This document shows, piece after piece, positions 1 through 9,879 of a stretch of 64,000 bases of DNA; the first letter of the stretch is position 1; every line of letters starts with the position of its first letter. The stretch spans positions 186,001-250,000 of the forward strand of contig JAIWQS010000131.1 of assembly GCA_029891385.1 (NCBI GenBank), in the 5' to 3' direction. Origin of the DNA: Erythroxylum novogranatense (taxonomy: Eukaryota > Streptophyta > Magnoliopsida > Malpighiales > Erythroxylaceae). A program made the translations under genes and the position numbers. Under the pieces are notes generated by a model. That model was not told where the DNA came from and did not search any database. It was given only the letters and a program-made list of their open reading frames with translations.

Positions 1-101
1 TAGCAAAGCTTAAACCACTCCAACCTAAGTAAACTTCCCAAAATGCCCTCATATATTCTTATCTTATAATTCTCATTTACACCACATTAAAATCAATTAA
101 A
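1..101 (-). mobile_element. Gypsy-C1 LTR, left part (split by Gypsy-A1)
   Basis: Non-coding AT-rich DNA that resembles the inner part of the Gypsy-C2 LTR (24697-24830), for example the shared stretch around 'cctaagtaaacttccc'. It continues after the nested Gypsy-A1 at 7581-7677, where the LTR terminus is reached. The rest of this LTR and its element lie off the left edge. Orientation is inferred from the alignment to the minus-strand Gypsy-C2 LTR. Confidence 0.7.
97..101. repeat. Target-site duplication TTAAA, left copy (Gypsy-A1)
   Basis: TTAAA directly abuts the LTR terminus at 102 and recurs at 7576-7580 directly after the other LTR terminus. A 5-bp duplication is the usual product of Ty3/gypsy integrase. 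Confidence 0.93.
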
Positions 102-1158
102 TGATGGCAGACCCAAAAGGAATTTGTCCTAGAGAACCTTCAACAAGATGAAACTATGCCCGGGAGTAGATAGAATCAAGCAAACACATGGAATCACAAG
201 AAACAAAGTTGAAAAGATAGAAACAGAACACAAAGAAAATGGGAGGTGAGAAGAATGTTGATCGATGAAAAGAACCCTAAGAGAACTTGTCTCTTAGAAC
301 TCTAGCAAGAATGTTGGTCAATGGAAAGAACCCTAAGAGAACTTGTCTCTTAGAACTCTAACCTTAAGATGCCACAAAGGAAAACCACTCCTTTGATAAG
401 TCAAGTATTCTCAAAGAATACAAAGAAAGCAAGAAAGCTCTCAATATTATTTCTGAATCAAAGACCTCTTTCAAAGTACATAGAGGGTGCCTATTTATAG
501 GGAAAACTTCCTAACTTAATGTCCTAAAGAAGATACTAAATAAAAGGAAACAAATCAATCCCTAAAAGGAAACAAAATAAACTTATAAAGGTGTTGACTA
601 GATCACCTTATTTAGAGGAAACAAAAAAGGAAACTAAATAAAATGTGATCTTAACATGTTGGACCATAGGGATCACGTCCATATCCTTATTTTTAAGTGG
701 CACATGCTTGTCACATGGTACTTTAAGTGAGTTCTCCCAATTGGACTCCATGTGGGCCTTTGGACACTTTATGTTGGGCTTCAAGGAATAAGACAATGCC
801 TCTTGGACCTTTATGAGATGAAATCTGACTCAACAATATGGGCTCTATCTCTTGAAGGTCTTGGATTAAACAATTCAATGCTTGTTTCATTGCTTTGGCC
901 CTAGCTCTTGTCATTGGGCCTCCAACATCTTGTAATGGATCTTTAGGAACATTAAACTTGAATGTTGGGCCTTTGATATGGGAATTTCATTCATCCCCTT
1001 GCCTTGAATATTTAGACTTCAAATCTGATCCAATTTCAGCTCCTAAGCCTCCTTTTGCAAGCTCATGTCCATGCAAGTCACGTCCTAGGCTTCCTTGAGG
1101 CGAATCACGCCATGGATGCTTCTCTTCTTGTCTTTCACATGCCCATGGTTCTTCATCA
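102..1158 (-). repeat. 3' LTR of Gypsy-A1
   Basis: 1,057 bp, the same length as its partner. It contains a TATA-like CTATAAATAG (minus, 491-500), two tandem 56-bp units each with a CTAAGAGA/TCTCTTAG hairpin (277-297 and 333-353), and the C-terminal codons of pol (to about 723). One of the few differences from the 5' LTR, at 989, makes a stop codon in this coding tail. Confidence 0.93.
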
Positions 1159-1373
1159 TTCCTCCTCCTCAAAAGATTCGTCCTCGAATCTGCAACATCA
1201 AAGAGGGATAAATCAGATACATTGAATGTAGCACTCACATTACCATAGGAGCTAGGCAAATCAATTTTATAAGCATTATCATTAATCCTTTCTAAAACTT
1301 GAAAAGGGCCATCTCCTCTTGATTGTAGCTTAGATTTCCTTTGTTCTGGAAACCTCTCCTTTCTCAAGTGCAC
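723..1373 (-). pseudogene. Pol C-terminus: integrase end plus LTR-encoded tail (Gypsy-A1)
   Basis: The open frame 1373-987 begins in the integrase C-terminal region ([15 protein letters not shown], then [20 protein letters not shown], a basic GPY/F-type DNA-binding module). It then reads through the polypurine tract into the 3' LTR. A TGA at 989-987 interrupts it. In the 5' LTR the same codon is CGA and the frame runs on to a stop at 7140 (equivalent to 723), through a basic MTRARAKAMKQAL motif typical of the tail of plant gypsy Pol. The stop is a C-to-T change at a CpG. I saw no chromodomain. Confidence 0.8.
1159..1172 (-). other. Polypurine tract of Gypsy-A1
   Basis: On the minus strand a GAGGAGGAGGAA-type purine run directly precedes the 3' LTR start. 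This is where plus-strand DNA synthesis is primed. The tract is also coding: it is read as Leu-Arg-Arg-Arg-Asn within the pol tail. Confidence 0.85.
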
Positions 1374-2313
1374 CCAAACCCAATCACCATGTTCAAAGAT
1401 GACACGCCTTGGCTTTTATTAGCTTGCTTTGCATATTGTTCATTTCTCTTCTCAATGTTGGCTCTAACTTTAGCATGCAACTCCTGTACAAATTTAGCTT
1501 TTTCATACCGTCAAAGTTAGTAAACTCATTAGAAGGCAATGGAAGAATTTCCAAAGGAGTCAAAGGATTAAACCCATAAACAATCTCAAAAGGAGAAAAT
1601 TGAGTAGAAGAATGAAGAGCACGATTATAAGCAAACTCAATGTGGGAGACACTTTTCCCAATTCTTCAAGTTCTTTTGGATGATCGCAAGCAACAATGTT
1701 GTCAAAGTTCTATTTACCACTTCAGTTTGACCATCCGTTTGAGGATGTGCAACAAGAGAAAACAAGAGTTTAGTGCCAAGTTTATTCCATAGAGTTCTCC
1801 AAAAGTGACTAAGAAATTTCACATCTCTATCACTCACAATAGTCTTTGGCAACTCATGCAATCTTACAACCTCTTTAAAGAACAAATCAGCAACATGAAC
1901 AACATCATTGGTTTTAGAACAAGCAATAAAGTGAGCCATCTTGCTAAATCGATCAACCACCACAAAGATACTATCCTTTCCACTAGATGATCTAGGCAAT
2001 CCAAGCACAAAGTCCATAGATATATCAACCCAAGGATGAGAGGGACGGGTAATGGAGAATATAAACCATGTGATTGTACCTTAGATTTTGCATGCCTACA
2101 AGTAATACATTTAGCACAAATAGAAACAACATCCTTTCTCATGTTATGCCAATAAAATGTTCATGCAAAAGAGCTAAAGTTTTCTCAACACCAAAGTGAC
2201 CCATCAATCCACCTCCATGTGTCTCTCTAACAAGTAATTCACGCATAGAGCAAGATGGAATGCAAAGTTTATCCTTTTTGAATAGAAATCCATCAAATCT
2301 ATAGAAATTATCA
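1374..2313 (-). pseudogene. Integrase region (Gypsy-A1), frameshifted
   Basis: Integrase inserts the DNA copy into the host chromosome. An HHCC zinc-binding region lies near 2230-2080 (His pair around MGHFG, then [13 protein letters not shown]). The catalytic core is open in 2017-1637: first Asp in MDFVLGLP, second in [13 protein letters not shown], and Glu in [13 protein letters not shown], so all three DDE residues are present. A frameshift near 2040 separates zinc finger from core, and another lies between 1637 and 1374, before the GPY/F module. The protein could not be made as one chain. Confidence 0.85.
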
Positions 2314-3715
2314 TTACCATGTTTTCACAAGATTTCCAAATTTTGCAAAGTCACAATCAGATTCATACATGCCTTTCAACATCTCAAAACCAAGTAATCT
2401 AGCATGCATAGAGCTAAGAAGAGAGTATCTACTAGAAAGAGCATCAGCCACAATGTTTTCTGTCCCTTGTTTATGTTTAATAACATAAGGAAAAGTTTCA
2501 ATAAATTCCAACCACCTAGCATGTCTCTTGTTCAATTTACCTTGGGACTTCAGAAATTTCAAACTTTCATGATCAGAGTGAATGATAAATTCTTTTGGCC
2601 ACAAATAATGTTGCCAAGTCTCTAAAGACCTTTTTAAAGCATACAACTCTTTATCATAAGTGGAGTAATTCAAAGCAGCACCACTTAGTTTTTCACTAAA
2701 ATAAGCAATGGGTTTAGAATCTTGCATTAAAATAGCACCAATGCCTATTCCAGAAGCATCACATTCAACCTCAAAAACTTTAGAAAAATCAGGAAGAATA
2801 AGAAGAGGAGCATTGGTCAATTTCTCTTTCAAGCTATTAAAAGCAACCTCTTGTGAATCACCCCATTTAAAAATCACATTCTTTTTTACCAATTCATTCA
2901 AAGGGGCTACAATGGTAGAGAAATCCTTCACAAATCTCCGATAGAAGCTAGCCAAGCCATGGAAGCTTCGAACCTCATTCGCATTCTTGGGAGTTGGCCA
3001 TTCTCTAATTGCTTTCACTTTCTCTTCATCAACTTGAAGTCCTTTAGCACCTACAATAAAACCAAGAAACACAACAGTATCCATGCAAAAGGAACATTTT
3101 TCTAAATTGGCGTAAAGCTTATTTTCTCTTAAAAGTTCAAACACATCATTCAAGTGTTTCACATGTTCGTCTAAACTCCTAGAATACACTAGAATATCAT
3201 CAAAATAGACGACCACATACTTTCCAATAAAAGGACGAAACACATGATTCATCAAACTCATGAAAGTACTAGGTGCATTAGTCAAGCCAAAAGGCATAAC
3301 TAACCACTCATACAACCCAAACTTAGTTTTGAAAGCAGTTTTCCACTCATCACCCTTTTTCATGCAAATTTGATGATACCCACTTCTAAGATCAATTTTT
3401 GAAAATATACAAGCACCATGCAACTCATCAAGCATATCATCTAAACGAGGGATAGGGTAACGATATTTCACCGTGATTTTATTGATGGCTCTAAAGTCAA
3501 CACACATTCTCCATTTGCCATCTTTCTTAGGAACAAGTATAACGGCACAAGACACGGCTCAAGCTTTCTCTCACAAAGCCCTTTTTCATAAGCTCTTCAA
3601 CTTGTCTTTGGATCTCCTTAGTTTCTTCCGGATTGGCTCTATACGCAGGCCTATTCGGAATTGAAGCTCCGGGAAGGAAGTCTATACGGTGCTCAATGCC
3701 TCTCAAAGGGGGCAA
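2314..3715 (-). pseudogene. Reverse transcriptase-RNase H (Gypsy-A1), largely open
   Basis: The longest intact part of the element: 3555-2314 is open for 413 codons. It holds the RT palm ([31 protein letters not shown], catalytic YFDDILVYS) and RNase H (first Asp in [14 protein letters not shown], then TYDKELYAL and TDH-like HSDHESLKF), followed by the linker towards integrase. The frame 3715-3527 codes the segment just before RT (MPPLRGIEHRIDF). A single-base shift near 3545 separates them. RT copies element RNA into DNA inside the virus-like particle. Confidence 0.88.
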
Positions 3716-4578
3716 TCCATCAGGAATGTCCTCCGAAATAAGTCGTTGAAGTCCTGCAACAAAGACAAAACACTAGACGGCAAAGATGGATCAAGCTCAT
3801 TAATAGTTAAGAAAACATCTTTATATAAAAGTATATAAGATTCTTCACATTTTAAAGCTCTTTTGATCTCACTTTTTCCAGCAAATAAAGTCACTCTCTT
3901 TTCTTCATTTTTTCACTCATTTTACTTTCTCTCCTTTTCTTTCTTTTCGACGCTCTCTTTCTTTTCTTTTGCCTTCAATTTGCATTCTTTCTCAATCCTC
4001 ACTTGATCCTCATAAGCTTGAATGGGCCTAAGAGGTTTCAACACCATATTTTTACCATGAAAAGGAAAAGAATAACAATTTTATATCCATCATGCCTAAC
4101 TTTTCTATCAAATTGCCATGGCCTACCAAGCAAAACATGTCCAGCATACATTGGTGCAACATCACATAAAATCTCATCATGATACTTACCAACAAAAATG
4201 CAACCATCACTTGTTTGGTGACTTTCACCTCACCACAATCATTTAACCATTGTAATTTATATGGTCTAGGATGTTTCAAAATAGGCAAATTAAGCTTGTC
4301 AACGAGTAAAGTACTAGCAACATTGGTACAACTTCCACCATCTATGATCATGCTACAAACTTTACCAGTAATGAGACACCTTGTATGAAAGATGTGCTCA
4401 CGTTGCTCTTCATCAAGATCTTCTTTGGTTGGATATTAAGAGCACGCCTAGCCACAAGTGCTTCACCAACCTCAGCATCACAATCAACATTGGAAGCATC
4501 CGTCAATGGAGCCACATCATCATAGTCATCACTGTCACTACTTTCACTAGCAACATCACCATTCTCAAGTAAAATCAT
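3716..4578 (-). pseudogene. Protease and linker to RT (Gypsy-A1), multiply frameshifted
   Basis: The aspartic protease that cleaves Gag-Pol is recognised by DGGSCTNVAS (about 4345-4315) after an acidic Ser/Asp-rich linker (ASESSDSDDYDD). Frameshifts are visible near 4435 and 4198; downstream a Lys/Glu-rich linker at 3890-4050 contains stops. The acidic linker and the DGGSCTN motif are shared with Gypsy-B (PR at 16755-17336), so the two families are relatives. Confidence 0.8.
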
Positions 4579-5542
4579 AGTTCTTTGTTAGGGCATTGAG
4601 AAGCAATATGACCAAAACCTTGACATTTAAAGCACTTAACTTTATAAGAAGGATTAGAAGAAGAAGAGGGTTTAGAGTCACGTTTACCATTGGGATTTGG
4701 AGTAGAGAATTTAGGCTTACTTTCTTCTTTTGGCTGGATGTCTCCTTTGGATTTGAATGAAGTTTTGGACTCCTTCAAGGTTTTCTTCCAAGAACTCGAC
4801 CCAGCACCATTTTGGATCTTTAATTGCTTTTCTACCATAATGGCCTTATGTAACAACTCATCCATGTCAAGAAAATTTTGCAGTTCTACAATGGAGACAA
4901 TTTCAGGGCACAAACCATCAAGAAATCTTCTCATGGTAGCTTCCATGTCTTCCTCAACATTGGCCCTAATCATGATGATCTCCATCTCTTGGTGGTACTC
5001 TTCAACACTCATAGATCCTTGCCTCAATCTTTGTAGTCGCTGAACAAGTCTCGATAGTAATGACTTGGAACAAAGCGCTTTCTCATGATGGCTTTCATTT
5101 CTTGCCATGTACGGATTGGTCTTTCAAGATTTCGTCTTCTATTTATTTGCAATTGATCCCACCAAATACTAGCATAGTCACACAATTCAACGACAACAAG
5201 TTTTATCTTTTCTCTTCACTATATGTATGACACTCAAATACATGTTCAATTTTCCTCTCCCACTCTAAATATAATTCAGGATCATTTTCCCATGAAAGGA
5301 AGGATTTTCAGTTTTAGGTTTTCCAGTTCATTACGAGAAGAAGCTTGTCTACCTCTCCTAATGTTGGGGCCTTCATCATCGGATTGCACATCTTCATCTT
5401 CTCCATAGAACACTCTTCTAGGACCTTTGAGTTTGACGTGGATTGGATGTCATCCAACCTAGCATTCAACCTCTGAATTGGTCTTGCATGACCTTCATAA
5501 AGACTTTAAGATCTTGCTCACTGATTCATCTTCTTGAGACAT
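4575..5542 (-). pseudogene. Gag of Gypsy-A1, frameshifted
   Basis: Gag forms the virus-like particle. The likely start is the ATG at 5542-5540 (MSQEDES), matching the Gypsy-A2 start at 9880. The capsid-like part carries MSVEEYHQEMEIIMIRANVEED and ends in a CCHC zinc knuckle, CFKCQGFGHIASQC (about 4630-4590), which binds RNA. Compared with Gypsy-A2 one base is missing near 5041, so the frame in the N-terminal part is lost. A second lost base just after the zinc knuckle separates gag from protease. Confidence 0.85.
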
Positions 5543-6503
5543 ATTTATGAATTCTAAAATGTTAGCGAACAACAAAAAAACAATATGGACCTTACCACTC
5601 TCCCTCACGTGTATACACTCAACGAAGTCAAACAACTTGTGTTTCACACAAAATTGGCTTTTTCTATAATGTAAACACTCTTGCCTTTTCCACTCAACTT
5701 GCTTTTTATAGTATTCTTATTCAAACAAGACACAATCAAATAGAAGTAATCAAACCAAGTGACAGCTAAGATTAGAATCCCAAGATAAAATTCTCAAAGA
5801 ATCCAAAAGGGGAAATAGAGTGTGAAAAAATAGTATAAGGAATGAATTAAGGAAGTGATTACCTTGGAAAGTCAAACTTGAAGCTAAAGAAAGATTAATA
5901 AGGCAAGAAATGAAATAGGAAACGAAAAGCAAAATAGGAAAGTAACTGAAATAAGGAAGTGAAGCAAATAGGAAAGCAATCAAGTTCCAAGCAATACAAG
6001 ATAGGAAAGTGAAGCAAATAGGAAAGTAATATGGCAAGTTCCAAGCAATACAAGATAGGAAAGTACTTGCAATTAGGAAAGTAGCAAACTTGGACTCCAC
6101 TTCTCTAAAACTTGCATCACACACTCTGATTGTTTTCTTTTTTTTCTATCTCTTTTTTTTGTCGATTTTTTTCTTTTTTTGATTTGACGAATTTTTTTTC
6201 ACTTCTACTTTTTTTTGTTTCTTTTTTTTCGACAATTTTTTTTTTTTTTTTTTTGACTTCTACTTTTTTTTTCGAAGCTGGATGCTCTCAATTTAGATTT
6301 TGTGTAACTTGCTCTAGAAAGCTTGGATTTGAGTGATCCCAAGACGAAAATAAAGAAGAGATTTTGAACTTGAAGAAATTCCTATTATTTTGCCAAAAAC
6401 TCAAGCAAATAGGTACACGAACTAGTAGACGTAAAAATGGACAGAAATGAATAACGAAAAAGAAACAACAAAAGGATAGTTATTTGAAATCTAGCAACCA
6501 AAG
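5543..6503 (-). other. 5' leader of Gypsy-A1
   Basis: Non-coding stretch between primer-binding site and gag. On the coding strand it has a long A-rich block (plus-strand T runs at 6124-6280) and direct repeats of about 46 bp around 5960-6080 built from 'caagttccaagcaatac'. The same layout occurs in Gypsy-A2 (A runs at 9130-9270; repeats at 9330-9440). Short ORFs here look accidental. Confidence 0.75.
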
Positions 6504-6515
6504 CGCTCTGATACC
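6504..6515 (-). other. Primer-binding site of Gypsy-A1 (tRNA-iMet)
   Basis: The minus strand reads TGGTATCAGAGC, complementary to the 3' end of plant initiator tRNA-Met, two to three bases inside the 5' LTR. It sets the element's orientation and marks where reverse transcription is primed. Confidence 0.93.
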
Positions 6516-6518
6516 AAA

Positions 6519-7575
6519 TGATGGCAGACCCAATAGGAATTTGTCCTAGAGAACCTTCAACAAGATGAAACTATGCCCGGGAGTAGATAGAATCAAGCAA
6601 ACACATGGAATCACAAGAAACAAAGTTGAAAAGATAGAAACAGAACACAAAGAAAATGGGAGGTGAGAAGAATGTTGATCGATGAAAAGACCCCTAAGAG
6701 AACTTGTCTCTTAGAACTCTAGCAAGAATGTTGGTCAATGGAAAGAATCCTAAGAGAACTTGTCTCTTAGAACTCTAACCTTAAGACGCCACAAAGGAAA
6801 ACCACTCCTTTGATAAGTCAAGTATTCTCAAAGAATACAAAGAAAGCAAGAAAGCTCTCAATATTATTTCTGAATCAAAGACCTCTTTCAAAGTACATAG
6901 AGGGTGCCTATTTATAGGGAAAACTTCCTAACTTAATGTCCTAAAGAAGATACTAAATAAAAGGAAACAAATCAATCTCTAAAAGGAAACAAAATAAACT
7001 TATAAAGGTGTTGACTAGATCACCTTATTTAGAGGAAACAAAAAAGGAAACTAAATAAAATGTGATCTTAACATGTTGGACCATAGGGATCACGTCCATA
7101 TCCTTATTTTTAAGTGGCACATGCTTGTCACATGGTACTTTAAGTGAGTTCTCCCAATTGGACTCCATGTGGGCCTTTGGACACTTTATGTTGGGCTTCA
7201 AGGAATAAGACAATGCCTCTTGGACCTTTATTAGATGAAATCTGACTCAACAATATGGGCTCTATCTCTTGAAGGTCTTGTATTAAACAATTCAATGCTT
7301 GCTTCATTGCTTTGGCCCTAGCTCTTGTCATTGGGCCTCCAACATCTTGTAATGGATCTTTAGGAACATTAGACTTGAATGTTGGGCCTTTGATATGGGA
7401 ATTTCGTTCATCCCCTTGCCTTGAATATTTAGACTTCAAATCTGATCCAATTTCAGCTCCTAAGCCTCCTTTTGCAAGCTCATGTCCATGCAAGTCACGT
7501 CCTAGGCTTCCTTGAGGCGAATCACGCCATGGATGCTTCTCTTCTTATCTTTCACATGCCCATGGTTCTTCATCA
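6519..7575 (-). repeat. 5' LTR of Gypsy-A1
   Basis: 1,057 bp, about 99% identical by eye to 102-1158. It keeps the uninterrupted pol tail frame (7493-7140) and the duplicated hairpin units. It would hold the promoter that drives the element's RNA. Confidence 0.93.
6908..6917 (-). promoter_or_regulatory. TATA-like box of the Gypsy-A1 5' LTR
   Basis: Minus-strand CTATAAATAG, a strong plant TATA match about 660 bp into the LTR. It is identical in the 3' LTR (491-500) and in the Gypsy-A2 LTR (11803-11812). Transcription would start some 25-35 bp downstream, placing the hairpin repeats in R/U5. Confidence 0.6.
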
Positions 7576-7580
7576 TTAAA
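7576..7580. repeat. Target-site duplication TTAAA, right copy (Gypsy-A1)
   Basis: Matches 97-101. Joining the flanks across one copy restores a continuous Gypsy-C1 LTR, which supports a clean insertion. Confidence 0.93.
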
Positions 7581-7677
7581 CCTCAATTATCCACTAATAC
7601 ATCCAAATTAATCAACTTAGGGCATAAACACATAATGATCACAATATGATATCATAAAAAAAATTCGGGGTCCAACA
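7581..7677 (-). mobile_element. Gypsy-C1 LTR, right part and terminus
   Basis: Continuation of 1-101. It ends 'ttcggggtccaaca' at 7677, the terminus typical of Gypsy-C LTRs (compare 24911-24924, 29552-29565, 49805-49818). No polypurine tract follows on the right, so 7677 is an outer edge. What follows is the alternating tract. Confidence 0.78.
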
Positions 7678-8875
7678 TATAGTACATGCATATGCATATA
7701 ATATGTACCATGGTAACACATAGTGTACATACCATACGTGTGATGTACCCACATATGCATGTATGTGTTAGTGTACATGTCTATTAACCCATACTACCAT
7801 ACACATAATGCCATATGGTAGGTCATGCAATGGTATACATTTACATGCATATGTGGGTACCCTATGTATGGTATACATACTATGTTATACCATATGCCAC
7901 TTATACTATGGTACACTAATTAATGAGTCATGTAACGTTATAACCACTATACTATGGTAACTATAGCATGTGCATAACTATGTAATACAATACTATATAG
8001 TATATAGCCATATCCACATATATACCATGGTAATAATAAATTATTACCACTACATAGTGTACATATGTGCATATGTACCATGTAATACATATGCACATAT
8101 AGGGTAACATATACATATGCACTAGTATGGTGTATATACGTGCACTACAACTAGTATTGGTATATACATATGTGCACAATATTTGTAGTACATAGCATGG
8201 TCTGAAGAGGAGCAGGAGTTTGAATGTTATTCTTCCGATGAAGAATATGATTGTAATTTACATGCATGCACAATGGTATACTCATGGTGTGTACCATATG
8301 TATGCACATGCATTATGCATGTACATGTATTCACATGCAATACTAGTTGTTAATATACCATTTACATGTATGTTATGGTTACCATTTCACTATGCAATTG
8401 ATACCAATGTGCACCATTATAGTATATACCATAGTGCATGGCCATACTATTGCATAGTATAGTATATGCATTGCTATTGGTCGACATCGTTACACAATTG
8501 TATAGCATTGCAACATGAACTTAGTGTTGCATGGTATATACCAATTGCCATACACACACTATGCATAGTGTACCTAGCAATATTTATGTACATACTAGGT
8601 AATTGCTCACCATGCATATGTACCATGTGTACCTATGTGCATAATGTGCATGTACTATAGTATGGTACATAGGGTTCCATATGCATGTTCCATATCCATA
8701 GACAAATATTATTTACGTATTATGCATGGCTACATAAATACACTAGTATTACTAGGTACTGTACTACACATATTGTTGCACTCTATTGACATATTATGCA
8801 CATGTATCCAACATACTACTATGTTATGGGTACACATGCAATATAATACACATGCAATGTATGGTGCACAATGGT
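7678..8875. repeat. Alternating pyrimidine-purine tract, block 1
   Basis: About 1.2 kb in which most neighbouring bases alternate pyrimidine/purine, built from short self-complementary words (CATG, GCAT, GTAC, TATA, ACTAGT). No fixed period was found and runs over four identical bases were not seen. The phase shifts mainly at CC/GG, AA/TT and AG/CT steps. Long ORFs here encode only Cys/His/Met/Tyr/Val-rich peptides and are composition artefacts. Such DNA is prone to Z-form and cruciform structure; any function is unknown. Confidence 0.8.
8206..8262 (+). other. Non-alternating island inside block 1
   Basis: About 60 bp that breaks the alternating pattern, with GAAGAGGAGCAGGAG and oligo-pyrimidine words. 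In one frame it reads as an acidic peptide (SEEEQEFECYSSDEEYDC). It resembles the acidic linkers of gypsy Gag-Pol in style only; I found no matching source in this window. It may be a captured fragment. Confidence 0.4.
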
Positions 8876-8893
8876 ATTGGGTCTCCCATCATT

Positions 8894-8905
8894 TGGTATC
8901 AGAGC
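8894..8905 (+). other. Primer-binding site of Gypsy-A2 (tRNA-iMet)
   Basis: TGGTATCAGAGC two bases after the truncated 5' LTR end, the same spacing as in Gypsy-A1. Confidence 0.92.
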
Positions 8906-9879
8906 GCTTTGGTTGCTAGATTTCAAATAATTATCCTTTTGTTGTTTATTTTTGTTATTCTTTTCTGGTCGTTTTTCATCCACTAGTTTGTGTAGCTTTT
9001 GCTTGAGTTTTTGGCAGAATAATAGGAATTTCTTCAAGTTTAAAATCTCTTCTTTATTTTCATTTTGGAATCACTCAAATCCAAGCTTTCTAGAGTAAGT
9101 TACACCAAGTCTAAACTGAGAACATTCAGCTTCTGAAAAAAAAAAGTAGAAGTAAAAAAAAAAGAAAAAAAAGGAAATTTGTGAAAAAAAAAAAAAAGTA
9201 TAAGTGTAAAAAAAAAAAAAAAGAAATTCGTCAAAAAAAAGGAGAAAAAAAAAAAAAAATCGACAAAAAAGAGGGAAAAAAACAATCAGAGTGTGTGATG
9301 CAAGTTTTAGAGAAGTGGAGTACAAGTTTGCTGCTTTCCTAATTGCAAGTACTTTCCTTTCATGTATTGCTTGGAACTTGCGATATTACTTTCCTATTTG
9401 CTTCGCTTTCCTATCTTGTATTGCTTGGAACTTGCTTGCTTTCCTATTTGCTTCACTTTCTTATTTCAGTTACTTTCCTATTTTGCCTTTTAGTTTCCTA
9501 TTTCATTTCTTGCCTCATTCATCTTTCTTTAGTTTCAAGTTTGATTTTCCAAGGTAATCACTTCCTTAATTCATTCCTTATACCATTTTTTCCCACACTC
9601 TATTTCCCTTTTGGATTCTTTGAGAAATTTATCTTGGGATTCTAATATCGGCTTCCACTTGGTTTGATTGCTTCTATTTGATTGTGTCTTGTTTCGAATA
9701 AGGATACTATAGAAAGCGAGTTGAGTGGTAAAAGGTAAGAGTGTTTACATTATAGAAAAAGCCAATTTTTGTGTGAAACACGAGTGGTTTGACATTTGTT
9801 GAGTATATACACGTGAGTTTTAGTGGTGAGGTCCATATTGTTTCTTTTGTTGTTCACTAACATTCTGCAGTTCATAAAT
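8906..9879 (+). other. 5' leader of Gypsy-A2
   Basis: Non-coding. An A-rich block lies at 9130-9270. Direct repeats of 'ttgcttggaacttgc' and 'ctttcctatttgcttc' occur at 9330-9450. It is homologous, in opposite orientation, to 5543-6503. Confidence 0.78.

Larger units (their letters stand above)
102..7575 (-). mobile_element. Gypsy-A1: complete Ty3/gypsy LTR retrotransposon
   Basis: A 7,474-bp element with two 1,057-bp LTRs (102-1158 and 6519-7575) that start TGATG and end CATCA on the coding strand. The 5-bp target TTAAA is duplicated at 97-101 and 7576-7580. Minus-strand order is 5' LTR, primer-binding site, A-rich leader, gag, protease, RT-RNase H, integrase, polypurine tract, 3' LTR, which is the Ty3/gypsy order. 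About eleven LTR differences were counted by eye (about 1%), so the insertion is recent. Gag, protease and integrase carry frameshifts, so it probably moved using another copy's proteins or decayed afterwards. No chromodomain is visible; the integrase end resembles CRM-like chromoviruses, but that lineage call is tentative. Confidence 0.95.

Noticed and set aside
6504..6515. tRNA genes at TGGTATCAGAGC matches (6504, 8894, 19471, 37997, 39952)
   Set aside because: Only the 3'-end complement of tRNA-Met is present, always next to an LTR; these are primer-binding sites without a cloverleaf.
7961..8986. Several 60-95 codon ORFs in the alternating tract (and similar ones at 12554-13012 and 21838-22340)
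   Set aside because: They encode only Cys, His, Met, Tyr, Val and Ile-rich peptides dictated by the alternating bases, overlap in several frames and on both strands, and have no motif.
9071..9325. ORFs rich in Phe/Leu in poly-T/poly-A leader (also 6130-6336, 19210-19392)
   Set aside because: They are translations of homopolymer or (CTTT)n stretches with no domain or conservation in frame.
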